DNA of 64,000 nucleotides from Verrucomicrobiota bacterium (GTDB taxonomy: Bacteria; Chlamydiota; Chlamydiia; Chlamydiales; Rhabdochlamydiaceae), in the NCBI GenBank assembly GCA_018240015.1, contig JAFEGJ010000002.1, positions 124,619 through 188,618 on the forward strand, in the 5' to 3' direction. The notes under the pieces are model-generated. The model searched no databases and was not told the DNA's origin. It was given only the letters and a program-made list of their open reading frames with translations. Numbering within the stretch: the first letter of the stretch is position 1; each line of letters starts with the position of its first letter. A program made the translations under genes and the position numbers. Positions 44,301 to 52,765 of this stretch are shown piece by piece.

Positions 44301-47300
44301 ATAACGGGGATGTCCTCATTACAGCTGGACCGGTGACTTTTTCGAGTGGCGGGCCCTTCACTGTCACAGGTTCTATGCTTCCTTCAGCGGATAACATGTA
44401 CCAGTTGACGATCGATAATAGTACTACAAATGCTTCTGTTACTGTCAGCGGCGGGATTGGCATTTCTAATGGTTTTTTTGGTTTGCTATCGATCAATACC
44501 GGCACGGGTGTAATTAATATTGGCGACGTGGGTAGCATCAGTCTCGCGGGAGCTCATGGAGGGCTCACGCTCACTTCGAGCAATATTATCAATTTGAGTG
44601 GAACGCTGTATGCCACTTCTGGAGGAGCCCAAACTTATGCTGGACCCGTGCATTTGGTCTCAGGGGTATCTCAAGCTTGTACATTCTTCACAACCAATCA
44701 AAACATTGTATTTAATAACACATTAGATGGCCAAGCACCTGGGACACCCGGAGTGGTTATTAATGCAGGAACGGGAGCAGTCACATTCAATAATAACGTC
44801 GGGGTTGGTACAGCACCCGGCGACTTCACGATCGTGAATTCAGGCAATATCAATTTCGGTGCTAGCGCTGCGAATTTCGAAGTCCTAAAAAATACGATCG
44901 ATTTCAGCCAAGGTGGGCCTGTAGTCATTGGTGCTAACTTTAATCTTCAGTCATCGGTTACAGGACCTGGCTCGATCATCGTCGGTAACACGATCAATAG
45001 TGGAGCGGGAGGACCTTTCAATCTAACGGTCCGGTCAGATGATGGCACCGTGGCTCTCAATGGATCGGTCGGAAACACCAGCTCAGTGAATACTTTGAAC
45101 GTTATAGGAAGAGGGGGCATTGTACTCGGAGGCAGCTCTTATATATCGACCTTAGCACAAACATATACAGGCCCTGTCACTCTCGAAGGTAGTCCCACGA
45201 TAACCTACGGAAGTGCTTCAATCCTTACAATCTTGGGAACCATCGATGGGGACACTGTAGCGACAAGGAGTTTGACTACAACCAATGGGGGCGTGGGTTT
45301 GGGACCCATTAGCATTACTGGAGATATCGGAACGAGAACTCCCCTCGGATCGCTTTCCATAACAACGGGGACGGGGAGTATTTCTCTTGCGAGCATTGGA
45401 AAGGGTATAGCCGGCGGAAGCGGTGCGACTACAGGGATGACACTTACCACAACAGGTGCAATAACTCTCAATGGCGCTGTCTATCATACTTCAACGCTAC
45501 CTTTATCATTTCCGTCCACGACTGGTCTTGCAACTTCTACATTACTTATTAGCGATAATCAAACCATCTCCTTTGGCGGAACGTTAAACGGCTCTGTACC
45601 CGGAGCGCAAGATCTTGATGTGCAGGCTGGTTCGGGAGCCGTCACCTTTACTGGCGCTGTTGGTGCGGGAGTGACTTTAGGGGCTGTAACGGTAAGGTCA
45701 ACTAACACCTTAACAACTAATTCTACCTTCAAAGCACTGTCTTTGGATCAAGTATCCACAATAGGTAGTTTTGCGTTTAATGGGTTACTTACAGCGACAG
45801 GCGCTGCAGGTATTACTCTCAACACCTCAGGTTCGTTTGCAGCTAACGTAGTAACGGCCGGGGGTCCCATTTATGTTGGGAATAATGTAACTCTGAATGC
45901 AGGCGTCACTTTGGATACGACCAATGGCGGACTCTCTACTCTTGGCGCTCCTGTGACGATAGTAGGCACCGTGAACTCCCCTGTTACGTCTCAAGCCTTT
46001 ACTATCAATGCTGGCACATTTGGAAGCGTGGTGTTAATGGGAAGTATGGGAAACTTAGCTCCCGCCTTGAGTAGCATAACCGTAACCGGCGCAAGTACAA
46101 CGTTGAGTGGTGTAACTTATACGGCAACCGGATCACAACACTACACAAGTGATTTACTACTCTTTACAAGTGCGACGATGAATTTTGGATCTGTAGCAGG
46201 TGTGTCAACATTTTTTGTTACCGGCACAACTGATGCCATTTCTGGTTCTCCAACTCTGACTGTAACCAATAGTGCTGGGAATGCTGGTAATTCTATCACG
46301 TTCACGGGCGCTATTGGAACAAAAACAGCTTTAGGAGCTGTCACTTTAACTGGCGGGACAGGAAGTACAAACTTGGGCGATGTCGGCGGCATGTCAGCGG
46401 GAGCGGCGAGCTTGACACTTCAAGGAACCATCAATCTCAATGGTGCAATTTATAATACGACTGGAGCTCAGTCTTATGGCGCAACTAGTAGCACTGTAAC
46501 TCTTAATACAGCAGCGAGAATGACTACGACGAATAGCGCTATTAGTTTTGGGTCCGCAGGAAATCCTACACCATTTAGCGGCGGTGGTAATAGTCTTATC
46601 CTAAGCACCGGAACAAGCACGATCGATTTTTGGGGATCGGTGAGTTCTCTTGGGGCTGTCACGATTACCAGCGCAAATGGAGTCACAGCTCATCAATCAT
46701 TCTCTGCACAGTCTATTAATGAAACAGCCTCTGTCGGAGCTAACGTTTTCGGCAGCACTCTGACAGCTACAGGAGCTGCAGGAATTACCTTAAACGGCAC
46801 CAGTAACACGTTCAACAACAATGTCACAACCAGCAGCGGTCCCATTGGTATTACAGGCCCTGTAACGCTTGCCACAAACCCCATTACTTTTGATACGACC
46901 AATGGTGGAGCGTCTTCTGGGTCCGATGTGAATTTCAGCACCAACATTAACGGCGGGGAGGCTTGCACTGTCACAGCAGGAATCGGGTCTATCTACTTTG
47001 GTGGAAACGTGGGAGCTACCACGACGCTTACCAGCATGACAGCTTCTGGTGAAGGCATTACTCTGGCTGGCACTACGTATACAACCTCTGGCCTCCAATC
47101 TTACACCGGGGATATGGTTCTAGCTAATAGTCCCACGATCACAGTTTCTGGAGCTAGTACTGCGACAATAACGGGAACCGTGGATGGAGATGCTGCTGGG
47201 ACCCGAAGCCTTACGATCACGAATGGAGGAGGATCAGGACAACTTTCCATCGTAGGATCCATTGGAACGAACAAGGCTTTAAGCGCCTTGACCATTTCGG

Positions 47301-49303
47301 CAGGATCTGGACAGATCCAAATTAATAACGTAGGCGGAAGCGCTGCAGGTGCGGCAAGCCTTGCTCTAACCACAACCAACGCCACAGGTATTACTCTCAA
47401 TGGCGCTGTCTATAATACTAGTGGTGCTTCTGGACAAAGTTATAGTGGCAATACAGTTCTCACGACCGCAACGAGCATGGTAAGTGCAGGAAATCCCATT
47501 ACCTTTGGTGGAACATTAACCGGACAACAAAATTTAACGCTAAGTGCCGGTGCGATTCAGTTTCAGAGCACGGTAGGCACGGTGGGAACTCCTCTGGGTG
47601 TTGTGACGATAAGTGCAGCTACGAGCGTACAAGCCACGGGAAATTTCTTCTCATCAGCACTCAATGAAACTGCAGCAACGGGAGCCAATACGTTCTCAGG
47701 AACGTTAAACACAACAGGAGCTGGTGGCATCATTATAAATGGAACCACTGTCAGCTTTGCTGCACCGATCAGCACGGCAAGTGGTGGACCAGTTACCATT
47801 GTGAACACAACCTCGCTCGCCCTGCCAGCAGCAGCAACAGTCAATATCACTGGCGCCTTTGCAGAAAGTGGCGGTGGAGCGGTGTCGCTGGGTGCTAACA
47901 TCACAACAACGGCTGACAATATTAGTTTTGCCGATAATGTAGCGCTTACTGCGGGCCCAACGCTCACGACAGGTCCTGGAATCGGAGACATCGTATTTGG
48001 CGGGACCGTGGATCAAGCTTTTGCTTTGTCGGCCACAGCCGGTACAGGTGCGGTTCGATTTGTCGGAGCTGTTGGAAGTTCAGTCGCTCTTACCTCTGTA
48101 ACAGCGAGCGGATTAGATGTTGTGCAGGCCAGCTCCGTAAAGACGACAGGAAACGTAAGCTATACAGGTCAATCTCAAATTGGCGGCGATATCCTCACCA
48201 CAACTGGGGGCACGATTGGAGTAACGGGTCCTGTTACTTTGACAAATGCGCTCGTTCATATGACGACAAATAACGCTGGGGTGACACTTTCCAACACGGT
48301 AGATGGAGATATAGCCAATACCCGCAGCTTGAACATCAATTCTGGCACAGCCACTACGACCATTTCCGGTGTGATCGGCGGAGGCGTTCCTCTGAACAAT
48401 CTCACTATTAATGCGAACTTGATTTCCGTCGAAGGCATCGGAGGACTCAACAATGGTGTCAGCGGAACCCTCAGCATGACTTCTGCAACGAGCATCGACT
48501 TTAATGGAACGAACTACATCGCCAATAACCAGACATATTCAGCTCCGACCAACTTTAATATGCTTGCGGGCTCGGGAACCCTCTTTTCAGCTGCGACCGG
48601 GGGCATCACTTTCACAGGCGGACAAATCCATCTTTCGCTAGGGACTGACTTCTTTGTCACAACGAGTAATGGCAATTTCACGTTCCCTTCGCTGACGGGC
48701 ACAGCACAGCAAAGCTTTTTCGTAAGTCTGGGATCTGGAACAGCAAATTTGGGTACAGTTTCGGGTCCGATTTTCGACGTCACAGTTACAGCAGGTTCTA
48801 TTAGTTATAATGGGCCCATCAACGCCTCTACCTTCAATCACTATTCCAGCTCCAGCATCACTAATGCAGTTTCTCCTCAACTCATCCAGGGAACAAGTTA
48901 TCAGTTATATAATGCTCTAGGAGGAACCGTCGGAACACTGGCAAATCCCATCCGAGTAAATGCTCCTATGGTTATTGCAGGAGCAACAACCTCAGCTACT
49001 TTCGTAGGAGCAACAACGGATGGTATCATTCACTGCCTCGTCAGCAATCCTCCACCGGTACTCACGTTCAACGGCTCGGTCCAATCATGTAGCGCCACAC
49101 CGATTCCGCCCACTCCCACACCCTCGGGCGCTGCAGCTGCTGCAGTTGCCATACCGGTCATTCCTGCAAGAGAGCTCTTCGTCGTGGGTATCTATGATCC
49201 GAATTACAACCTCGGCGATGATTTCTATATGCAATGGGGACTCATTGATACTGCCTATATGAATCCCAAAGAGGCGTATCTAGGATACATACCGGCTAAA
49301 TAA
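41381..49303 (+). CDS. Giant filamentous haemagglutinin-like exoprotein TpsA
   Basis: 2640 aa. A signal peptide (about residues 1-22, ending FVFA) is followed by a TPS secretion domain (about 25-270): NYESFNIEGRERVQF, STVLNRVVG and the hallmark NPNG at 103-106 in KVFLVNPNGVYFG. The rest is a Gly/Ser/Thr-rich beta-helix of imperfect units, with recurring phrases such as GITLNG, SSGPI-x-ITGPVTL, NPITF-x-TT and TIDGD or TVDGD. A short terminal domain (about 2600-2640, MQWGLIDTAYMNPKEAYLGY) differs from the repeats. It is predicted to be a surface adhesin secreted by the adjacent TpsB. Codon usage in the repeats differs little by eye from the TPS domain. Confidence 0.92.
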   Translation: MTEKKTFLPIAVAMLLPTFVFALPELKEVAAGQADISRSDSSLTITTSDKAILNYESFNIEGRERVQFVQPSSSSTVLNRVVGKDPSSILGSLNANGKVFLVNPNGVYFGRTASVNVGSLVVSTLDIADSDFLNDKFNFTLQKGSENASIINYGHLAVAPEGCILLMAPHIKNEGTLVARAGKVAYLSGEKISVDFVGDGLMSFTVEGKLEKALIEHLGSIQAPNGDVFLKMRTADRVIQEVLNTDGVLEGVQIVQENGVIRIASESEIIASRIETDAPGVKVEGRLDVSDRYSGGKGGTIHLLGDSVSLWGASIDASGDLGGGTVLVGGDYKGEGTVRNSLHVGMDDKSYIRADSRLNGDGGKVILWADDSLVFKGKISAEGGIESGNGGFVETSFKNGPGQIKSGNVSTFAPQGKYGQWLLDPLTIVVQAGGGATLAAVANCADAASNLIIDPGTINAAISDVTLCATQAVGTAININATTITMANTSVNLTFHALNGGNIITSVAPTIKTRSGVVNFIGPVNIASGALTVDTTNASGSPGADINFSSTINGGQALTLTAGTGAVEVAGIIGGTTALTTVSITGTGGITLSGVGSAGTAGAGSFTAQGTTFPGITGIFLNPATYNVSSLTFYGSTVIGGTTTITTAGDLIIVGSVDALISNSYNLTMNVNTFAHNSQVGTIGSNGTIRNLSLTTTGAPWFAFSGGIGTGLAAGVQGTFSVGAGFGVIYVNDTVFTSGASHTWGSPVYCQATASFKSTGAAVPMTFSSTLDGVGNITLSSGGSISFGAIGTLTAPTAVYIDTATSVTANSTIVAGAFIERASTGANVFNNTVQVTGLAGITLNGTGHTFKNNVSTSSGPINITGPVTLSTNPITFQTTSAGTGAPISFSSTINGAQNLNVQAGVGSAYVGGVIGGTTPLGTVTIVATGGITVNSVGTSAPANGATSLTLENSGIGGAITLSGTVYRTSGLQAYNGDVLITAGPVTFSSGGPFTVTGSMLPSADNMYQLTIDNSTTNASVTVSGGIGISNGFFGLLSINTGTGVINIGDVGSISLAGAHGGLTLTSSNIINLSGTLYATSGGAQTYAGPVHLVSGVSQACTFFTTNQNIVFNNTLDGQAPGTPGVVINAGTGAVTFNNNVGVGTAPGDFTIVNSGNINFGASAANFEVLKNTIDFSQGGPVVIGANFNLQSSVTGPGSIIVGNTINSGAGGPFNLTVRSDDGTVALNGSVGNTSSVNTLNVIGRGGIVLGGSSYISTLAQTYTGPVTLEGSPTITYGSASILTILGTIDGDTVATRSLTTTNGGVGLGPISITGDIGTRTPLGSLSITTGTGSISLASIGKGIAGGSGATTGMTLTTTGAITLNGAVYHTSTLPLSFPSTTGLATSTLLISDNQTISFGGTLNGSVPGAQDLDVQAGSGAVTFTGAVGAGVTLGAVTVRSTNTLTTNSTFKALSLDQVSTIGSFAFNGLLTATGAAGITLNTSGSFAANVVTAGGPIYVGNNVTLNAGVTLDTTNGGLSTLGAPVTIVGTVNSPVTSQAFTINAGTFGSVVLMGSMGNLAPALSSITVTGASTTLSGVTYTATGSQHYTSDLLLFTSATMNFGSVAGVSTFFVTGTTDAISGSPTLTVTNSAGNAGNSITFTGAIGTKTALGAVTLTGGTGSTNLGDVGGMSAGAASLTLQGTINLNGAIYNTTGAQSYGATSSTVTLNTAARMTTTNSAISFGSAGNPTPFSGGGNSLILSTGTSTIDFWGSVSSLGAVTITSANGVTAHQSFSAQSINETASVGANVFGSTLTATGAAGITLNGTSNTFNNNVTTSSGPIGITGPVTLATNPITFDTTNGGASSGSDVNFSTNINGGEACTVTAGIGSIYFGGNVGATTTLTSMTASGEGITLAGTTYTTSGLQSYTGDMVLANSPTITVSGASTATITGTVDGDAAGTRSLTITNGGGSGQLSIVGSIGTNKALSALTISAGSGQIQINNVGGSAAGAASLALTTTNATGITLNGAVYNTSGASGQSYSGNTVLTTATSMVSAGNPITFGGTLTGQQNLTLSAGAIQFQSTVGTVGTPLGVVTISAATSVQATGNFFSSALNETAATGANTFSGTLNTTGAGGIIINGTTVSFAAPISTASGGPVTIVNTTSLALPAAATVNITGAFAESGGGAVSLGANITTTADNISFADNVALTAGPTLTTGPGIGDIVFGGTVDQAFALSATAGTGAVRFVGAVGSSVALTSVTASGLDVVQASSVKTTGNVSYTGQSQIGGDILTTTGGTIGVTGPVTLTNALVHMTTNNAGVTLSNTVDGDIANTRSLNINSGTATTTISGVIGGGVPLNNLTINANLISVEGIGGLNNGVSGTLSMTSATSIDFNGTNYIANNQTYSAPTNFNMLAGSGTLFSAATGGITFTGGQIHLSLGTDFFVTTSNGNFTFPSLTGTAQQSFFVSLGSGTANLGTVSGPIFDVTVTAGSISYNGPINASTFNHYSSSSITNAVSPQLIQGTSYQLYNALGGTVGTLANPIRVNAPMVIAGATTSATFVGATTDGIIHCLVSNPPPVLTFNGSVQSCSATPIPPTPTPSGAAAAAVAIPVIPARELFVVGIYDPNYNLGDDFYMQWGLIDTAYMNPKEAYLGYIPAK

Positions 49304-49346
49304 AAATTGTAGACGAATTTTTTGTGATCATTCAAAATCGCTTTTG

Positions 49347-49907
49347 ATGCGATCGGTGTTCTTTGCGCTTGTACTTCTGACGAAACTTGGTTTTTCAGAG
49401 CACACTGCTCTCATCATGGAAACGACAGAGGGAGAAATGGAACTCCTTCTCTTTCCCGACGTTGCGCCTCAGGCCTGCGACAATTTTTTGCGTCTTGTCG
49501 ATAAAGGATTCTATAACGGACTTCTCTTCCATCGCATCATCAAAGGGTACATGATCCAAAGCGGCGATCCTACAGGCACAGGCAGGGAAAGCATCTCTAC
49601 GACGTGCAAACCCATTCCTGACGAAATTTCCACCATTTATGAGTACGATATGCCCGGAAGAGTCGGGCTCGTGAGTTTCGGCCCGGATCGCAACGGCAGC
49701 CAGTTCTTCATAACCTTCACAGCTACGCCGTGGCTCACTGGCAAGCACACGCTTTTTGGCCAAGTCATCCGCGGTTTTAAAACATTGCAAGCTTTAGAAA
49801 ACAGTTCTGAGATTCCTAAAATCACACGCATAAGGAGAAAATATGAAACATTGGCTTCTGATACTGACACTGGTTGTAGCGACACTCCAAGCACAGGTGC
49901 GCAATGA
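49347..49907 (+). CDS. Exported cyclophilin-type peptidyl-prolyl isomerase
   Basis: 186 aa. Signal peptide MRSVFFALVLLTKLGFSE, then a cyclophilin domain with LLFHRIIKGYMIQSGDPTG, PDRNGSQFFITFTATPWL and KHTLFGQVIRGF. Active-site FHR and QFF residues are intact. It is predicted to be a periplasmic folding helper and lies just after the TpsA gene, where it might help exoprotein folding (inference). Its 3' end overlaps the upp-like gene by 65 bp. Confidence 0.9.
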   Translation: MRSVFFALVLLTKLGFSEHTALIMETTEGEMELLLFPDVAPQACDNFLRLVDKGFYNGLLFHRIIKGYMIQSGDPTGTGRESISTTCKPIPDEISTIYEYDMPGRVGLVSFGPDRNGSQFFITFTATPWLTGKHTLFGQVIRGFKTLQALENSSEIPKITRIRRKYETLASDTDTGCSDTPSTGAQ

Positions 49908-50514
49908 ACGAACCGAACTGCATCATCTTGTCTATGCGATCCGCGATCCCGAAACGGGCCCCCAAGAGTTTCGCCATAGCCTCAAAAAAATAGGGGAGTA
50001 CCTCGCCCTCGAAGTTCTCCAAAATTGCCCCAAAAAAGAGGTAGAAGTTCGTACCCTCACGAACGCTCCAGCTTCCCATGTCATTTGTGATGACAAGCCC
50101 ATTCTCGTTACCATTATGCGTGCCGGTCTGCCACTTCTTTATGGCGTGCAAAAAATATTCCCCGACAGCGAAACCGGTTTTTTAGGAACCATGCGCGATG
50201 AAGAGACTCTTAAACCCCATACGACTTACATTGCTCTTCCCGAACTGAAAAACAAACCCGTCATCATCGTCGATACCATGCTCGCCACCGGCGGTTCCAT
50301 CCTTGAAGCCATTAAAATCATAGAAGAGCGGGGTCCCTCGCAAATCACCGTCATCTGCGCTATTGCCGCACAGCCCGGACTCGAACGGATAAAGGCTCAT
50401 AATCCGAGCATCCAAGTCTATGCTGCCGCCACCGATCCCATCTTGAACGAAAAAGGGTACATCGTCCCAGGTCTTGGCGATGCAGGAGATCGATCCTATG
50501 GACAAAAACAGTAA
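49843..50514 (+). CDS. upp: Uracil phosphoribosyltransferase-like protein with signal peptide
   Basis: 223 aa. After residue about 25 it follows UPRT closely: HHLVYAIRDPETGPQEFRHS, the PRPP loop VIIVDTMLATGGS and the uracil-binding YIVPGLGDAGDRSYG. It would make UMP from uracil and PRPP. The N-terminus is a clear signal-peptide or anchor sequence (MKHWLLILTLVVATLQAQ) not normal in this cytosolic enzyme. The start is strongly supported by AAGGAG 7 nt upstream. Export of a PRPP-dependent enzyme is odd; membrane attachment is an alternative. Confidence 0.85.
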   Translation: MKHWLLILTLVVATLQAQVRNERTELHHLVYAIRDPETGPQEFRHSLKKIGEYLALEVLQNCPKKEVEVRTLTNAPASHVICDDKPILVTIMRAGLPLLYGVQKIFPDSETGFLGTMRDEETLKPHTTYIALPELKNKPVIIVDTMLATGGSILEAIKIIEERGPSQITVICAIAAQPGLERIKAHNPSIQVYAAATDPILNEKGYIVPGLGDAGDRSYGQKQ

Positions 50515-51031
50515 TTTTGTCCTGATTGGCTTTAAGCGCTCCGGCAAAACAACGCTGGGGCGCGCCCTTGCGCACCATTTTGATCTCCAGTTTATCGATA
50601 CGGATAGTCTCATCGCTCCCGACTGCAATCAATTTTACCAGCAGCAGGGGAAAGAGGCGTTTCGCCAGCGCGAAGAAGAAGTTATCCGCGATTTGAAAGG
50701 CACAAAAAATGCTCTCATCTCCATCGGCGCAGGCGCTGTCCTCAGTCCTCCCAGCGTCCACACTCTTAAAAAACTAGGGCCCCTTTTTTATCTCTATCTC
50801 GACAAAGACGAACTCAAAAGGCGCTTTCAACTTCCTCCCGTACCGGCTTACTTTGAAGGAGACTTTGATGCTGCCTTTGAGAAAATGTACGCCGAACGTG
50901 CGCCTCTTTATGAACAAATCGCTGATAAGGTAATCTTTCACGAAGAAGAGTTATGGCAAGCAATTCATTCGGGAGTCTCTTTTGTATCACAACCTGGGGA
51001 GAATCCCACGGCAAGGCCATCGGCGTCGTGA
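50498..51031 (+). CDS. aroK: Shikimate kinase
   Basis: 177 aa. Walker A is FVLIGFKRSGKTTLGRALA, followed by FIDTDSLI (shikimate-binding Asp pair) and a late Walker-B-like region; the lid Arg cluster (KRRFQLPPVP) is present. It phosphorylates shikimate. The start at 50498 follows GGAG by 9 nt and overlaps upp by 17 bp; it overlaps aroC by 79 bp, so upp-aroK-aroC form one unit. Confidence 0.9.
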   Translation: MDKNSNFVLIGFKRSGKTTLGRALAHHFDLQFIDTDSLIAPDCNQFYQQQGKEAFRQREEEVIRDLKGTKNALISIGAGAVLSPPSVHTLKKLGPLFYLYLDKDELKRRFQLPPVPAYFEGDFDAAFEKMYAERAPLYEQIADKVIFHEEELWQAIHSGVSFVSQPGENPTARPSAS

Positions 51032-51996
51032 TCGACGGCTGCCCGGCCGGGCTGCCGCTTACTGAAGCCGATATCCAAGCCGAGCTGGACCTGCGCTCTC
51101 CCGGCAAGACTCCCTATACCTCGCCTCGGAAAGAACCCGACACGGCTCACATCTACTCAGGCGTCTTCGAAGGACTCACTACCGGCACTCCAATCTCCAT
51201 AATCATCAATAACCAGGACGTCGACTCTTCTTCCTACCAAAAAGACATCCTTCGCCCGGGCCACGCTGGGTACACTTACCTTGAAAAATACGGCATCTTC
51301 GACTACCGAGGAAGCGGCAGAGCCTCCGCGCGCGAGACTGCCTGCCGTGTCGCCGCAGGCGCTATCGCGAAAAAACTCCTCAAGCATTTTGACATCATCT
51401 GTACGGCGCGGCTCATCACTCCGATGGAAAAAATCATCGCTGCTAAGGAAGCTGGCGATTCCATCGGCGGCCTCGTCGAATTTACCGCGCTAGGCCTTCC
51501 TGCAGGCCTCGGCGATCCCATATATGAAAAACTTGAAGCAAAGCTCGCCTCAGCGATGCTCTCGATTCCTGCCAGTAAAGCTTTTGAAATAGGGGAGGGA
51601 TTTGCCTGTGCCGATATGCACGGCTCAGAGCACAACGATCTCTTTGAAAATAGGAACGGAAAAATAACTACACAAACAAATCACGCTGGAGGAACTCTCG
51701 GCGGCATCTCGACAGGAATGCCACTGGTTGGCCGCGTGGCGTTTAAACCCGCCTCGAGCATCCCTCAGTCTCAACCCACAATAACGACCCATGGCGAGTC
51801 CATAGAATTTAAACCTTCTCCCAGCGCAAGACACGACCCGTGTGTGGCCATTCGTGCGGTGCCCGTTGTTGAGGCCATGTTGGCTCTCGTGCTCGCCGAT
51901 GCTTTATTAATGCAAAGAGCGGCTCAGTTAGATCAGCCTATTAGACTTGATAAAAAACAGCGTGATAAATCCGCAGGCAAGAGCTGTTGCGGTTGA
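50953..51996 (+). CDS. aroC: Chorismate synthase
   Basis: 347 aa. Family motifs GESHGKAIGVVIDGCPAGL, RPGHAGYTYLEKYG with RGSGRASARETACRVAAGA, and the late RHDPCVAIRAVPVVEAM. It converts EPSP to chorismate using reduced FMN. In other chlamydiae aroB follows directly; here aroB is 11 kb away. It overlaps the aroK end and, by 69 bp, the convergent gene at 51928. Confidence 0.96.
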   Translation: MASNSFGSLFCITTWGESHGKAIGVVIDGCPAGLPLTEADIQAELDLRSPGKTPYTSPRKEPDTAHIYSGVFEGLTTGTPISIIINNQDVDSSSYQKDILRPGHAGYTYLEKYGIFDYRGSGRASARETACRVAAGAIAKKLLKHFDIICTARLITPMEKIIAAKEAGDSIGGLVEFTALGLPAGLGDPIYEKLEAKLASAMLSIPASKAFEIGEGFACADMHGSEHNDLFENRNGKITTQTNHAGGTLGGISTGMPLVGRVAFKPASSIPQSQPTITTHGESIEFKPSPSARHDPCVAIRAVPVVEAMLALVLADALLMQRAAQLDQPIRLDKKQRDKSAGKSCCG

Positions 51997-52317
51997 AGCA
52001 AAGCCAATTGCGATGTCCCGTTTCACCGAAGGAGCGCTATCTTTGATGTCATTCGACCTGTAGGTATGCGCGCCTTTCCCGAGCAAAACTAGGCAGGCAA
52101 AAAACGTCACAAGACCCACTGTGTCAGCGCTTTTCTCACTCACTAACTCTTTAGTTAAAACAGCAATGGTAACGCTCGACAGAAAGTTAATAGCATGCCT
52201 TGTTCCCAAAGTAAGCGCTTCTTCCTTTGTCATGGAGCGATTGAAAAAATAATGGGCACCCATAGCTCCAACGGCTGCACCAAAACAAGAGGCGGTTACA
52301 ACTGCAAATGTCGTCAT
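51928..52317 (-). CDS. Small hypothetical membrane protein
   Basis: 129 aa with about four hydrophobic segments (for example VVTASCFGAAVGAMGAHYFF and VGLVTFFACLVLLGKGAHTY). It is a tandem paralog of the gene at 52326: both have an N-terminal Gly-rich helix, a THx/ARxAxN helix in the middle and a short C-terminal span. Not recognised. Only 8 bp separate the two, so they are co-transcribed. Confidence 0.6.
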   Translation of the reverse strand: MTTFAVVTASCFGAAVGAMGAHYFFNRSMTKEEALTLGTRHAINFLSSVTIAVLTKELVSEKSADTVGLVTFFACLVLLGKGAHTYRSNDIKDSAPSVKRDIAIGFASTATALACGFITLFFIKSNRLI

Positions 52318-52325
52318 AACAACTA

Positions 52326-52751
52326 TTACTCCCTATCCAAAATATAATCCAAAGCAAACATCGTTATGGTCCCAGCTAAAAGAGATATAGTAGATGTAGC
52401 TATTTGGTGCATCCAGGTAGCTTCTTTATCACCGGCAGTATCTTTGGAGTTGCCCGTTTGTGTGGCCCAATGCAAGAAAACACAAGTGAAGAAAAATGTT
52501 GCTAATCCAGCAATTAGTTCCAATCTGTCTAATTGTGGAAGATCATCCGGATTTATTGCCTCCGCCATAGCACCGGCCGCAAGAGAAGCTGCCGCAATAT
52601 TAGTCGCATACCGGGCCCCATAAGTGAAAACTTTTTTTAGCCCCTCGGCTGTATTAAGCTCGCCGGTTTTGCCTGTCCAATAATGATTAACAAGTCCTGC
52701 AGTTGCTCCTGCCACTAAGAGTCCTGAACCAATCACAATGCCCGCTGCCAT
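52326..52751 (-). CDS. Small hypothetical membrane protein, tandem paralog
   Basis: 141 aa from MAAGIVIGSG, which has AAGGAGG 5-11 nt upstream; the frame extends to 52868 through a palindromic element and that extension is rejected. Hydrophobic segments at the N-terminus, middle (LIAGLATFFFTCVFLHWATQ) and C-terminus. The palindromic element begins 15 bp before the ATG, so the promoter must lie within or beyond it. Function unknown. Confidence 0.6.
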   Translation of the reverse strand: MAAGIVIGSGLLVAGATAGLVNHYWTGKTGELNTAEGLKKVFTYGARYATNIAAASLAAGAMAEAINPDDLPQLDRLELIAGLATFFFTCVFLHWATQTGNSKDTAGDKEATWMHQIATSTISLLAGTITMFALDYILDRE

Positions 52752-52765
52752 ACTTCCTCCTTGTA

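Noticed and set aside
42566-48880. Many minus-strand ORFs of 60-140 codons
   Set aside because: Shadows of the repetitive Gly/Thr-rich TpsA gene, low complexity and Pro/Val-rich, with no ribosome sites.
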